From NCBI GenBank assembly GCA_963573315.1, contig OY752142.1, positions 1,240,001 through 1,304,000 of the forward strand: a stretch of DNA of 64,000 bases, read 5' to 3'. Source of the stretch: Entomortierella parvispora. Taxonomy: Eukaryota; Mortierellomycota; Mortierellomycetes; Mortierellales; Mortierellaceae. This document shows, one piece after another, positions 44,999 through 55,831 of the stretch (its first letter is position 1; every line of letters starts with the position of its first letter). A model generated the notes under the pieces. It saw only the letters and a list, made by a program, of their open reading frames with translations. It was not told the origin of the DNA and did no database searches. A program made the translations under genes and the position numbers.

Positions 44999-47900
44999 CT
45001 AGATCCTACCGAGGATTGGATCTTAGGCCACGTCCTCGCTACGCCTACCCCTCCGGGCCAGCCCGCACTTCCTCGTTACTGTCTCCTCATTCCTATTACC
45101 GTTCACCTTCCTGACCGACCCCCTGTCAAGACCAATGCTCTCCTCGATTCGGGCGCACAAAAATCCTTTGTTGACGCCGCATTTATCAAAAAATTATCTC
45201 TACCAACCTCGGAACTCAATCACCCTGTCCGTTTACATATGGCGGATGGCTCCCCAAGCACCTCGGGCCCCGTCACCAAGACCTGTCCTTTGAGTTTCAC
45301 TATCTCAGACACCCATCATGAGACCCTCAATTGCCACGTCACCTCTCTTCAGACCCATGCTGTTATCCTTGGAATTGACTGGTTACACATCCACAACCCT
45401 CATATCCATTGGAAAAAGCACTTAGTTTCTTTTCGTGATGAACACTGCAATAAACGTTGCCTTTCTCATTACTCTCCTGATTTATCTATTGAAAATCTTG
45501 ATCTTGATCTTGACTCTATTAATGTAGAGTCTTCTGACCTTTCTGTTGATGACTTGTACTCGTTACAACTCGTTTCTTTGTTCTGCCGCGATCTTGAAGC
45601 GATCCGCGAGCACTCTGACCCCTCTCTGTCCTTGAATTCTGTTGATGAAAAACCTGTCCCTGTCCTGCCTCCGGAGTACGCTGACTTTGCTGCTCTCTTC
45701 CAAGACCGCGCGATTGGCACTCTGCCGCCTCATCGCTCTTTTGACCACTCCATCGTTCTTGAGCCGGATGCCACCGCTCCCTTTGGTCCTCTGTATAACT
45801 TATCAGAAAAGGAGCTTGAAGCTCTTCGAGAATTCCTTGATGACAATCTGAAAAAGGGTTTTATCCGCCACTCTGAATCCCCTGCCGGGGCTCCTGTCCT
45901 CTTTGTACCCAAGAAAAACAAAGAACTCCGTATGTGTGTCGACTATCGCGCGCTGAACAAGTTGACCATCAAGAACCGCTGCCCCTTACCGCTCATTGCA
46001 GAAACCTTGGAACGCCTCCGCTCCGCCAAGATTTTTACGAAATTGGACCTGAAGGGTGCATATAATTTAATTCGTATCGCCGAAGGAGACGAGTGGAAGA
46101 CGGCGTTTAGGACACGTTATGGTCATTTCGAGTTTTTGGTCATGCCCTTTGGTCTTTGCAACGCACCCGCTACGTTCCAAGCTTTTCTCAATGACGTCCT
46201 CCGTGAGTGCTTGGACACGGTCGTGGTCATCTATTTGGATGACATCCTAATCTACTCTCAAGACAAGGCAACTCACACCGCCGATGTACGCCGTGTCCTG
46301 CAACTCTTGTCCGATGCCCAACTTCAGGTTAACCTCGAGAAGTGCGAATTTGGCGTCGAAAAAGTCGAATTCTTAGGTTACATCATCTCACCCGATGGTG
46401 TCTCCATGGATCCCGCCAAGGTTGAGGTGATCACCTCTTGGGCTGTCCCTACCTGCGTCCGCGACATCCAAGTCTTCCTTGGGTTTGCCAACTTTTATCG
46501 TCGCTTTATCAAGAAGTTTTCCAAGCTGGTGGGACCAATGACGCGCTTCCTCAAGAAAGGCGTCCCGTTCAAGTGGGACTCCGCCGCCCAAACCGCTTTT
46601 GATGCCCTCAAGCTCGCGTTTAGCTCTGAACCAATGCTGGTTCACTTTGATCCTTCCCGTCCTTGTGTCTTGGAACCAGATGCTTCCAAGTTTGCCCTCG
46701 GCAATGTGTGCAGCCAGCCTGATGATGATGGTGTGCTCCATCCTGTCGCTTTCTATTCTCGTTCGCTGACGCCGCCGGAGCGCAATTATCATATCCATGA
46801 TACCGAATTATTGGCTGTCATCGAGGGTCTGGAACATTGGCGCCACTATTTTGTTTACTCTGAACACCCTGCTCTTGTCCTTACAGACCACAAGAACCTA
46901 GAGTACTTTTCTGAGAAGCGTGCTCTGAGTGAACGCCAAATCCGCTATGCCGAACGACTGTCCAAGTTTAAGGTTGTTCTTGCCTACCGCCCTGGTGTCC
47001 ACAATGGCGCCGCTGACGCTCTCTCCCGCATGTACACTCCTGAAGAGGGGGAAGGTCCAGTGCACGACGCCATCTTGCCGATGCCCATTTCGCTTAGCTC
47101 ATTCACAGTCGCAGCAATTGACGAAGTACTCCGGGTTGGCAACGCTGAAGACCTTGTCAATCGTATCAAAGAAGGGTATCAAGACGATGATACCGTCATG
47201 GAGATCTTGGATCAGTCACGCGATAATCCCGAGACCAACCCTGAGTACCGCTTCGAGGATGGAGTCCTGTTCTTCAACGGTCGGATTGTAGTCCCTGATG
47301 ATAAGGCTCTGCAACGAGATATTCTCTCCACCTGTCACGACGATCCTGCTGCTGGACATGGTGGAATTGCAAAGACATTTGACCTGGTCAGCCGCACTTA
47401 TCACTGGCCACGTTGTGATGTTGTCTAATGTAAGTATAGTCTAAGGTCAGCAATGAGCTGGAAGCGAAATTGATAACGAGAAGAAAGATGACTAACAAAA
47501 ATCGTCGCTTACAGTTGATAGGGACTTTGCTCTCAGGGTCACAGGGAATCAGGCACAACGCTGTTGTATGATCAGATACAGTCTCAAGGAGATAGTACTG
47601 GAGATAAACAGGAAGGAGAGAGAGTCAGCAAAGGGATCAAAAGATAAGTAGAACGAACTGGATGAAAACCAAGGACCACATACCGAAGAGCAGGCAGGTC
47701 CTAACGGGATCCAAACAGGAGAACAAAGACTACAAGGCTAAGAGCACGACGGCGACTATACTATACTAATAACAACACAGGGGATGGGATGGGATCTAGT
47801 CAGTAAAGCAAGGCAAAGGAGATTCTATCTGGGAAAGGGGACAAGGTCGCCTAACTGAGGGTTCAGAGGAGACTCCGAGATATAACGAGGAGGATGGTTG

Positions 47901-49666
47901 GTCCCCAAGCACCAATGAAGGCCTCAGGGTGGGTTGCCAAGATCATAACAGGTCCACTCAGAAGAGATATGACATCGTAAGTATACCTCGCAAATGGCCA
48001 ATTGATATCGGATAGGCGAGGGTCCAGGTGATCCTACGCAGCGATCGGAGGGCGGTACAGGACTTGATCAAGGAGGGCTGGCACACGGATGGATATGCTG
48101 CTAGAGTGGGCAGGGAGGATCAAGGGAACACAAAAGGTCTGGGGGATATCCAGGGAACAGTCAAGGCCCAGGGATTCGTATATTGCAACGGCGTCCAAAG
48201 GCTGATGGGGTTGAATATTGCAGCAACGCCAAGGGTAACTGCGAGACAGATACGAGCAGAAGGGAGGTGTTCTGGTGATCAACAAGGTACAGGAGGGAAT
48301 CGTAAGGGGAAAAGGCAACCAGGAGCAAAGTGGACTTTGCTCCCTTTTTTATAGAAAACAGAAAACAGGAACAAAAATAAAAAAATAACTAAATACTAAA
48401 AATAACTCTCTCTATCTCGCTCGCGTGGATCTGGGACCTGGATCCACTACACCACAACGTATGAGAGACTTTGTCAAGTCTTTCGTGTTAACCTGTGACG
48501 CCTGCCAACGGAACAAGACTTCTCACCACAAGCCCTTTGGACTCCTTCAGTCTCTGCCGATCCCTGAGAGCCCTTGGTCTTCGATATCAATGGATTTTAT
48601 TGTTCAACTACCTGACTCCAAAGGTTACACTGCTATCTTGGTGGTCGTGGATCGCCTCACAAAAATGGCACACTTCATTCCAACCACCGACGATGTCAAC
48701 GCAAGTGACACTTTGGATCTGTTCCTGTCCCGAGTTTTTGCCTACCATGGCCTGCCAGATGACATCGTATCGGACCGAGGCTCTGTATTCACCTCTACGT
48801 TCATGCAGTCTGCGATGGAAGCGCTGGGGATCACCCAGAATCTGTCAACGGCCTATCACCCACAGACCGATGGACAGACTGAACGTACGAATGCCACTCT
48901 GGAACAATACCTCCGCTGTTTCACAAGCTACCAACAAGACGATTGGAGCAATCATTTACCCATGGCCGAGCTCTGCTACAACAATTCCGTGCAAGCAACC
49001 ACAAAACAAACTCCGTTCTTTGCTCACCAAGGATACCACCCCCGCTTCAGTGTGAAGGTCCCTCGAGTTGCAGTCAGTAGCCCCTTCGCCAAGGACCGCC
49101 TCCAAGAGTTGAAGCGTCTCCAAGAAGACTTGCAGTTCCACATCAAGTCGGCACAAGAGAACCAAGAGCGCCACTACAACAAGCGCTTTACCCCTCAGCC
49201 GAACTTCGCTATAGGAGACCTCGTCATGTTGAAACGTAACAATATCAAGACCACCCGACCTTCAAACAAGTTGGATGTTAAGAACCTGGGTCCGTTCAAG
49301 ATCACCGAAGTAGTCAACTCTCGATCGGTCCGCCTTCAGCTCCCGACCACTATGGCCCGTCTTCATCCTGTTTTCCATGTCTCTCTTTTGGAGCCCTACC
49401 GCGCCAACACAATACCCGGTCGCGTAGCACCTCCGCCTCCTACCATCGAGATTGACGGCAATGAGGAGTTTGAAGTTGAAGAAATCTGGGACTCTAAATT
49501 CCGTGGAAAGCAACTTTGGTATTTGATCAAGTTCAAGGGTTATAAAGATCCGGAATGGCAGCCCGCAGCCAACGCTGAGAATTCACCAGAGCATGTCGCC
49601 CGTTTCCACTCTCACTTCCCGCTCAAGCCAGGTCCACCCCCAGTCACTCGCGGAGCTCGCTCCTAG
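44999..49666 (+). pseudogene. Element A Pol, interrupted by D1
   Basis: The Pol frame overlaps the gag stop and is -1 to it. Domains in order: protease LLDSGAQKSFVD (~45140-45175), reverse transcriptase (VDYRALNKL, VVIYLDDILIYS with YLDD at ~46230), RNase H (VLEPDASKF, LVLTDHKNLEYF), integrase HHCC finger (HGG...YHWPR), then D1 at 47414-48456. It resumes at 48461 with LTCDACQRNK, the D,D,E core (ISMDFIVQLP, VSDRGSVF, YHPQTDGQTERTN) and a C-terminal chromodomain-like segment (EVEEIWDSK...YLIKFKGYK). The two parts are in the same phase when D1 and one ACGT are discounted. Confidence 0.9.
47414..48456 (+). mobile_element. Element D1, 1,043 bp, TG...CA, 4-bp target duplication
   Basis: Starts TGTGATGTTGTC and ends CTACACCACA, flanked by ACGT at 47410-47413 and 48457-48460. 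The termini are imperfect inverted repeats (9 of 12). No protein is encoded; the ~100-residue frames inside do not look coding. On the minus strand a TATAAAA box lies near 48347. On the plus strand GTAAGTATAG at ~47430 and CTTACAG at ~47513 look like splice sites. It could be a solo LTR or a non-autonomous DNA element. Confidence 0.75.
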
Positions 49667-49675
49667 GGGGAGGAT

Positions 49676-50127
49676 TGTCACGAAACGTCGCAGACACAGA
49701 TCGTACGAAGTACGCGTCTCTTGTACCTCTGGTCTAGGATCGCGAACCTAGGATCTGTATCCGCACTCATTGGCTTGTCCTCTGATCTCCGACGAGTACC
49801 CCTGGCGTCCAGGTTCTGGACCTAGGGCTATAGCTACCCTTAGTACGTATCTCTCAGCCGCACCTATCAGGACCTCCATCTCGTTCTCCTTCATCTATGT
49901 TGCCATCCCGGACCCTACTCATAGGTCCGGCTTATGATTAGTACCTGCCCGGATATGTATCCTACTCTTTCGTGTCATCTCTGACTCAACGTAGGCCTGG
50001 GTCCAGGCCTTCATCACTCTCTAGTATATAAACCCCCCTGTCCTCTTGCTTTGTTCCTCAGTCTGCAATTCACAATAAACCACACCTTTCCTTCACCTTC
50101 TTGTTCCTGCCTTGTCTGACCGTGACA
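49676..50127 (+). mobile_element. Element A 3' LTR (452 bp)
   Basis: Same sequence as 21390-21841, preceded by the polypurine tract AGGGGGAGGA and followed by GAGGG (50128-50132). That pairs with the GAGGG at 21385-21389 and closes element A. Confidence 0.93.
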
Positions 50128-50132
50128 GAGGG

Positions 50133-50638
50133 CAAAAAATAAAACCTCAACAGGAAAGTTCCTGGCATGGTGGTCGAAGGGAAAACGTCATGCTTAGCAC
50201 GCGTACAAAACCTTCATCATGGATCCCGTTGTGGTATCCTTCAGTAGGGCAAGGATCTCAAGCCAGCAAGGAGCTGTTGCTGATTAAGAATCCTCGATCA
50301 TTTCAATTTGCTTTTGAAAGGTGACTTGCTTCTTCTGAAGCTGCTTTCCTTTGCGTGCAAGAACATGTGGGTTTTGAGAATTCAGCTTTGCATGGTAAAG
50401 AGCCACGGTTGTCTTAGCATCGAAGTTCTCATACGGAATCTCTGAGTTTTCAGACTCGTCATAGCCTTTCCATTTTACCAAGTATTGTCTTACCCCCCTG
50501 GAGTCGAGTCTATGACTCAAGATCCGTTCAACTTCGAAGTGTTTCGATTCAGCAGTAGGGATATCATGAGATTGAGAGACAGGTTTCATTTGGACAGGTG
50601 CGTAGTTGCGAGCTAGCATGCGTCCCATGTTGTCACGT
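50133..50638 (-). mobile_element. Element F internal remnant, right part
   Basis: Continues the F 3' region (GGCAAAAAATAAAACCTC) interrupted by element A. It is cut on the right by element D at ACGT (50635-50638). The rest of F is not present in the window, consistent with loss during the recombination that joined two C copies. Confidence 0.75.
50284..50637 (-). pseudogene. Element F Pol C-terminal fragment with chromodomain
   Basis: Remnant of a Ty3/gypsy Pol: an integrase tail (MGRMLARNYAPVQMKPV, comparable to LLSRNYAPSQLKLV in B) and a chromodomain (FEVERILSHR...YLVKWKGYDESENSEIPYENF), ending at a stop at 50284. Upstream domains are missing beyond the D junction. Confidence 0.85.
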
Positions 50639-50767
50639 TGTGATGTTGTCTAATGTAAGTATAGTCTAAGGTCAGCAATGAGCTGGAAGCGAAATTGATA
50701 ACGAGAAGAAAGATGACTAACAAAAATCGTCGCTTACAGTTGATAGGGACTTTGCTCTCAGGGCCAC
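50639..50767 (+). mobile_element. Element D2, left 129 bp, truncated by C
   Basis: Starts TGTGATG after ACGT inside element F and matches D1 until ...CAGGGCCAC, where the C LTR begins. The putative target duplicate here is GCCAC, which is not what flanks the other end of C. Confidence 0.85.
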
Positions 50768-51029
50768 TGTAATAGGCACAGAGGGGAATGCAAGGGAGAG
50801 ACCGGGAGAGGGGACAGGGATAAGGACCAGGGACAGGGACAGGGGAAGAGGTAGAGTTGGGAGAACGAATGATGTTTATTATGTAGGGGGGATGGGGGTA
50901 TATATATACGTCTGTGTGGCTGTGTGGCTGTGGTGGCTATGATGGTATTGTTTGGAGTGTAGTTTTGGAGTGTAGTTTTGGAGCGTAGCTAATCTTCTGT
51001 TGCACCTTCCCCTCTTAAAAAAAATTCGG

Positions 51030-54000
51030 TTATAGGCGGTTGTCGCGTTTGTACTTCCTAAGAATCCTCTTGCAGTGGGTTAGACCGGTTTCCGGTTCCC
51101 AAGTCCATTGTTCCCGTGCGTAACCTTTCCACTGGATCAGGTATTCTATCTCTTTTTGTCCATGTTGTCTGTGCTCGGCGATTGCTTCGACTTCGAATTC
51201 TTCTTCGTCCTCAACAATCTCTGGAGGCGGCTGTGCCGGAGCTCGTGCGCCGAGGGGTAGCGGCGACGCGTAGTAGCGTTGAAGTCGGTCGACATGGAAG
51301 ACAGGGTGGATCTTCATTGACGGTGGTAAGTCCAGGCGGAAGGATACGGGTGAGAGTTGTTCCACAATTCTGTAGGGACCGGCGGAGAGGGCAGTAAGTT
51401 TGCGAGAGGGGCGACTGCGATCCGCTGCGAGCGTTATGTTCTCGAGGTTGAGGAGGACTTGGTCACCAACAGCGAAGTCGTGATCTCGGCGGTACCGGTC
51501 TGCGTTCTTGGTTTGAAGTTCTTGTGCCAATGTCAGCGCTTCTTTGGCAATTGTGAGGGCCTCGCTTTGAGTCTGGACAAATTCGTCAACGGAGGGGTTA
51601 GGGCCTGGAGCGGGTGTCAACAGCGCCATAGGTACGGTCGGATGTAACCCATAGTTCAAAAAGAAGGGGGTGGTCCCGGTGGAGGCGTGTGTGGCGTTGT
51701 TGGTGGCGAACTCGGCGGCAGAGAGCAATAGATCCCAATTAGTCTGGCGTTGATCGACAAAGCTCCGAAGCATCGTAATGAGCGTGCGGTTGGCGCGTTC
51801 TGTCTGACCGTCTGTCTGGGGATGGTAAGCAGTTGACATGGCGAGGTGAACGTCCATAAGGCGGCTCAGTTCCTTCCAGAAGCGGCTCGTGAATTTGGCG
51901 TCACGATCGGAGACAAAGGTTGTGGGCATACCGTGAAGTCGGAAGACATGATCGAAGAAGATGCGAGCGGTCTGTGCAGCAGAATCTGTTGTGTGGCAAG
52001 CAGCAAAGTGAACCTGCTTAGTGAGCTTGTCAACAAAGACAGCAATGCAGTCGTGGCCACGAGGGGTCTTGGGAAGAGGTCCGAGGAAATCCATCGTTAC
52101 TGTGTGCCAGGCCCTGTCCGGGATGGGCAGTGGTTGGAGGAGACCCAAGGGGGAGCGGTTGCTTGGTTTCGACCGTTGACATGATTCGCAGCTTTGGATG
52201 TATTGTCGTGTGTCTTTGGCCATTGACGGCCAGTAGAACCGAGAACATAGATGCCCGTAGGTTTTGTCGAAGCCGAAGTGACCAGCTATGGCGGAGTCGT
52301 GGGCATCATGAAGGAGAGATAGGCGAATGTCAGAGCTGGCAGGGATACAGACAAGGAGGGTGCCTTTTCGGCGGACGCAAAGGATGTCATCAACAAGGGA
52401 GTAGTTTGAAGGAGGACTTCCCTGGAGGCAGCTTTCATAGATCGGGTTAAGGCGGGGGTCCGCTTTGTACCCATCAATCAGGCGCTGCCTAAGCCCGGGG
52501 TCGAGTTGAACAGAGAGTTGGTTGAGTTCGCGGTGATCAGGCCGTCGTGAGAGGGCGTCGGGGACGACGTTATCCGATCCCTTTTTGTACTTGAAGGTGA
52601 AGTTGTATTCTTGCAATAGTTCCATCCATCGTGCCTGCCTACGAGTCAACTTGGGCTGGGTCGGAAAGTGTTGCAAAGTGGCATGGTCGGTGTAGACAAT
52701 GAAGTGTGATCCATCCAGGTAATAGCGCCATGTCTTCAGAGCGTGGACGACGGCCAGGAGTTCCTGTTCGTGTGTGGGATAATTCCGTTCCGCTGGGTTT
52801 AATTTGCGTGAGGTGAAGGCAACAGGACGCGACTCGCCGTTGGCGTCAGTCTGGAAGAGGACTGCTCCAAGAGCAAAGCCGGAGGCGTCAGTCTCAACGG
52901 TAGTGAGAAGGTCAGGGTCGAAGATGCGCAGGACGGGGGCCTGACTGATCGCCTTTTTGAGGGCTTGGAATGCCGCCTCCTGTTCAGTGGTCCAAGAGAA
53001 AGGGACACCTTCACCTAAGAGCGCGGTGAGGGGTAATGCAATGGTGGCGAAGTTAGCGATGTACTGGTGGTAGAATTGGGCAAGGCCGATGAATTGCTGA
53101 ACATCCTTTTGTTTCTGAGGGCGCGGCCATTCTCGGATAGCGCGCACAAGTCCCCCACTCGTGTGGATTCCGTCTTTGGAGATGACATGTCCCAAGAATT
53201 CAGTTTGTTCCTGCATGAAGGAGCACTTCGACAGTTTCGCGTAGAGGCCATGCTTGCGGAGGAGGGTTAAGACTGAGCGCACATGCTTTAGGTGTTCCTC
53301 CTTAGTGCGAGAGTAGATTAGCAAATCGTCGAGATAGACAACAACCCATCTGTCCAAGACCGGGTCCAGTACACGCAACATCATATTGGAGAATGACGCT
53401 GGGGCGTTTGTCAAGCCAAAGGGGACGACGTTGAATTCAAAGTGACCGTATCGGCAGCGGAATGCTGTTTTGTGAGTGTCTTCCGGGGCGATCCGTTGCT
53501 GGTGGTAGCCTGAGAGGAGATCCAGCTTGGTGAAGTACTGCGCGCCGCGGAAGCGATCTATAAGTTCATCAATGCGGGGGAGAGGGTGTCTGTTTTTGCG
53601 GGTGATACGGTTCAAGCCTCTGTAGTCCACACATAGCCTTAGGCTGCCATCTTTTTTTCTCACGAATAGTACTGGTGCACCATAGGGGGAGGTTGAGGGT
53701 TTGATGAATCCTTTGCTCAAGAGGTCGTCCAGTTGCTTCCGTAGTTCATCCAGTTCGGCGATAGATAGACGGATGACGGGGCGGAAGGGTGGGTCAGCAG
53801 TGGGGTCGGTTTCGATACGCATGGCGTCTCCGCGATCCGGAGGTAGTCCTGAGGGGAGGGTGGAGGGGAATACGTCGGGAAATTCTTTGTGGACAATGGA
53901 GTGTATTTCGGGAGGTAAGGGAGGGGCAGCAGGGGAAGGGGCGTTGTTGTCGTTGTCGTTGACATCCGAGGTCAGAGGGGTTGTTTTAACAAGAGCAAGG

Positions 54001-54854
54001 AAGAGGGTGCTTCCTGCTTGGGCAGCAAGGGAGTGGAAGTGGAGATGAGAGAGGAGTTTACCCTGGGAGCGAAAGGTGACGGAGTTGGCCTTGGCACCAC
54101 GACAGCGCCAGAGAACGGAAGTACCATTGTGGGTGAAGTGAAGGTCATTGTTACGCCAGTTGATGAGAGGGTTGATGGACGTGAGCCAAGGTTTGCCGAG
54201 GATGAGGTCGTAGTTGGAGAGGGGATAGATGAGGGCTTCGAGGTGGTCGGAGTAGGAGTCGCGGTCGATGGAGAAGGAGGTAGTGGTGGAAGAGAGAGAG
54301 GAGGAGCCGTCGGGTAGGACGATGGGGATGGCGGGGCCTTTTGTGCGAGTGAGGGTATGTCGTTTACAAAATGATGACGCAATCACATTTCCTTCTGCCC
54401 CGCAATCGATGAGGATGCGAGCCGGGTTACCAGCAACATTACCGAGGAACGACAAGAGTGTGCGCGAGGCCTCCTTGAGGGTGAACTCGTGCAGGCGCAC
54501 GGACTTTTGGCGGAGGCGTCTGGCCCGTCGCTTGGACCGGATGCGATCTAAAGCAGCAAGAGAGGGGGATGGGTCCAGGTCCACGCCCTCAGATGAGTTT
54601 AGATCAGTCGGGGGGACCGTTGATCGTGGTGCCTCATCGTCAGGGGGTACCGAGGTGGGGTGAGTGGGTTGGTCATGGCAGTGTGGTTGTTGTTCGATGT
54701 GTTCATTGTGGGGGGAGGGAGTGTATTCTGAAGCGGGGTCTTTATTCTTTTTTGGGAGACTTAGCTTGGGGGAAGGGACACTCCCTTTGTCCAGAGGAGA
54801 AAGGGAGGGGACTTCGACGATCAGGTCCTGGACGTTTACTGATCGCCGGGGGCT
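51030..54854 (-). CDS. Element C Pol (expressed by -1 frameshift)
   Basis: Open in the -1 frame from the slippery heptamer at 54860-54854 through to a stop at 51030 (1,274 codons). It carries a protease with ILIDCGAEGN (DCG instead of D-T/S-G), reverse transcriptase (VDYRGLNRI, VVVYLDDLLIYS), RNase H (VETDASGFALGAVLF, VYTDHATL), an HHCC finger (AGHFGFDKTYGHL...CESCQRSK), a D,D,E integrase (TVTMDFLGPLP, VSDRDAKF, YHPQTDGQTERAN) and a chromodomain (EYLIQWKGYAREQWTWEPE). An internal GTG/ATG at ~54584 is probably not the true start. Confidence 0.92.
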   Translation of the reverse strand, partial: SPRRSVNVQDLIVEVPSLSPLDKGSVPSPKLSLPKKNKDPASEYTPSPHNEHIEQQPHCHDQPTHPTSVPPDDEAPRSTVPPTDLNSSEGVDLDPSPSLAALDRIRSKRRARRLRQKSVRLHEFTLKEASRTLLSFLGNVAGNPARILIDCGAEGNVIASSFCKRHTLTRTKGPAIPIVLPDGSSSLSSTTTSFSIDRDSYSDHLEALIYPLSNYDLILGKPWLTSINPLINWRNNDLHFTHNGTSVLWRCRGAKANSVTFRSQGKLLSHLHFHSLAAQAGSTLFLALVKTTPLTSDVNDNDNNAPSPAAPPLPPEIHSIVHKEFPDVFPSTLPSGLPPDRGDAMRIETDPTADPPFRPVIRLSIAELDELRKQLDDLLSKGFIKPSTSPYGAPVLFVRKKDGSLRLCVDYRGLNRITRKNRHPLPRIDELIDRFRGAQYFTKLDLLSGYHQQRIAPEDTHKTAFRCRYGHFEFNVVPFGLTNAPASFSNMMLRVLDPVLDRWVVVYLDDLLIYSRTKEEHLKHVRSVLTLLRKHGLYAKLSKCSFMQEQTEFLGHVISKDGIHTSGGLVRAIREWPRPQKQKDVQQFIGLAQFYHQYIANFATIALPLTALLGEGVPFSWTTEQEAAFQALKKAISQAPVLRIFDPDLLTTVETDASGFALGAVLFQTDANGESRPVAFTSRKLNPAERNYPTHEQELLAVVHALKTWRYYLDGSHFIVYTDHATLQHFPTQPKLTRRQARWMELLQEYNFTFKYKKGSDNVVPDALSRRPDHRELNQLSVQLDPGLRQRLIDGYKADPRLNPIYESCLQGSPPSNYSLVDDILCVRRKGTLLVCIPASSDIRLSLLHDAHDSAIAGHFGFDKTYGHLCSRFYWPSMAKDTRQYIQSCESCQRSKPSNRSPLGLLQPLPIPDRAWHTVTMDFLGPLPKTPRGHDCIAVFVDKLTKQVHFAACHTTDSAAQTARIFFDHVFRLHGMPTTFVSDRDAKFTSRFWKELSRLMDVHLAMSTAYHPQTDGQTERANRTLITMLRSFVDQRQTNWDLLLSAAEFATNNATHASTGTTPFFLNYGLHPTVPMALLTPAPGPNPSVDEFVQTQSEALTIAKEALTLAQELQTKNADRYRRDHDFAVGDQVLLNLENITLAADRSRPSRKLTALSAGPYRIVEQLSPVSFRLDLPPSMKIHPVFHVDRLQRYYASPLPLGARAPAQPPPEIVEDEEEFEVEAIAEHRQHGQKEIEYLIQWKGYAREQWTWEPETGLTHCKRILRKYKRDNRL

Positions 54855-55831
54855 TTTCCCGACTCGGGGGGGTCGCCCACGTTTACTTGATTGATCCGTC
54901 GTCGTCCTTGGTGGTTGTTGTTACCGTATTTAGGGCAGTCCCGCCCAAAGTGACCAGGTTGACGGCAGCGCAAACATCCTCCGGTGTTCATGAGGTGGTC
55001 ACGCTCGTCGGGGGTCAGGGGCGCCGGGTAAGCACGGTTGTTGGTGTTGCCGTTGTTGTATCGGAAAGAGTGGTTGGCATTGCGGTTGTTACGGTGGAGG
55101 TTGTTGACTTTGTTGGTGAGGTTATTGATGGCCACATGGATAGTGTCCAGATCCATAGGAGAGGGTTCGTTTTTGGGAGTGTTTACTGTCGGTCCCTCAG
55201 GAAAGAGGATGGCATGGATCAGGGTAGCTTGGGAGATAGCAGTATCCAGGGAGTCTGGCTGGCGCAACTTGACCTCCTTGCTGGTGTCAGGCACAAGGCC
55301 TTTCATGAACCAATGGAGAGCTGTGCCGTCGTCAAGGGTGGGTACACGGCGTCGTAGTTTGCGAAACTCGTGTGTGTAGGCGGCGACCGTTCGCTTTCCT
55401 TGGCGCAGGGACTCCAGGGCTTCACGAGCAGCAGCAATGGCATTGGGAGGGGTGTGGAACGCGAGGAAGGCCTTCTTGAAGTCGTCCCAAGGACTGGCAA
55501 GGGTAAGACCACTAGATCGCCACCAGGACTTGGCCTCATCAGTGAGATTGAGAGCAGTATATTGGACCCATTCAGCGTCGGCAAGTCTGACAACGGTGTA
55601 GTATTCCTCCTGGTTGTCAATAAAGTTTTGGCAAGCATCGGCATCAATCGCACCAGAATACGGTGAGGGGTTTTGGGGCTTAAGGATTTTGTTCAGTGTG
55701 CGGGCAAGATCGCGCTGGTCGGCTTGGATTTCTCGTTCAGTGATGGCAGGGATTGCGGCAAGGGCGTGCTCGAATGCTCCGCGTTGTTCAGGAGCAAGAG
55801 TAGCGACAAGGGCACGTAACGCAGCAGACAT
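54836..55831 (-). CDS. Element C Gag (331 aa)
   Basis: Begins MSAALRALVATLAPEQRGAF. It has the retrotransposon-gag core (WVQYTALNLTDEAKSWWRSS...SPWDDFKKAFLAF) and a canonical CCHC knuckle CLRCRQPGHFGRDC, and ends ESGKAPGDQ. The heptamer G-GGA-AAA lies in phase seven codons before the stop. Gag assembles the virus-like particle that packages element RNA. Confidence 0.93.
   Translation of the reverse strand: MSAALRALVATLAPEQRGAFEHALAAIPAITEREIQADQRDLARTLNKILKPQNPSPYSGAIDADACQNFIDNQEEYYTVVRLADAEWVQYTALNLTDEAKSWWRSSGLTLASPWDDFKKAFLAFHTPPNAIAAAREALESLRQGKRTVAAYTHEFRKLRRRVPTLDDGTALHWFMKGLVPDTSKEVKLRQPDSLDTAISQATLIHAILFPEGPTVNTPKNEPSPMDLDTIHVAINNLTNKVNNLHRNNRNANHSFRYNNGNTNNRAYPAPLTPDERDHLMNTGGCLRCRQPGHFGRDCPKYGNNNHQGRRRINQVNVGDPPESGKAPGDQ
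54854..54860 (-). promoter_or_regulatory. -1 frameshift slippery heptamer, element C
   Basis: GGGAAAA read in the gag frame as TCG-GGA-AAA fits X-XXY-YYZ exactly. The -1 frame is open from here into Pol, while the gag frame stops 18 bases later. Confidence 0.75.

Larger units (their letters stand above)
31520..45002 (+). pseudogene. Element A gag, copy 2, interrupted by B2 (and B3)
   Basis: Gag begins at 31520 and is cut at 32545 within the zinc knuckle by B2. Beyond the matching GAAAG duplicate it resumes at 44901 to a TAG at 45000-45002. Without B2 the knuckle reads C-x2-C then H-x4-C (CLYCGGK, then NHFAGDC). The pol frame continues in -1 relative to gag. Confidence 0.88.

Noticed and set aside
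48028-48354. 108-residue frame in D1, repeated at 56556-56882, and its antisense partner
   Set aside because: Conserved only because the DNA is a repeat; it has no start context or recognisable motif, and substitutions between the copies show no coding bias visible by eye.
50639-50767. 77-bp deletion in D2 at the C junction
   Set aside because: A separate C insertion at GCCAC explains the position without any deletion; the mismatch with GAGAG is better read as recombination between two C copies.
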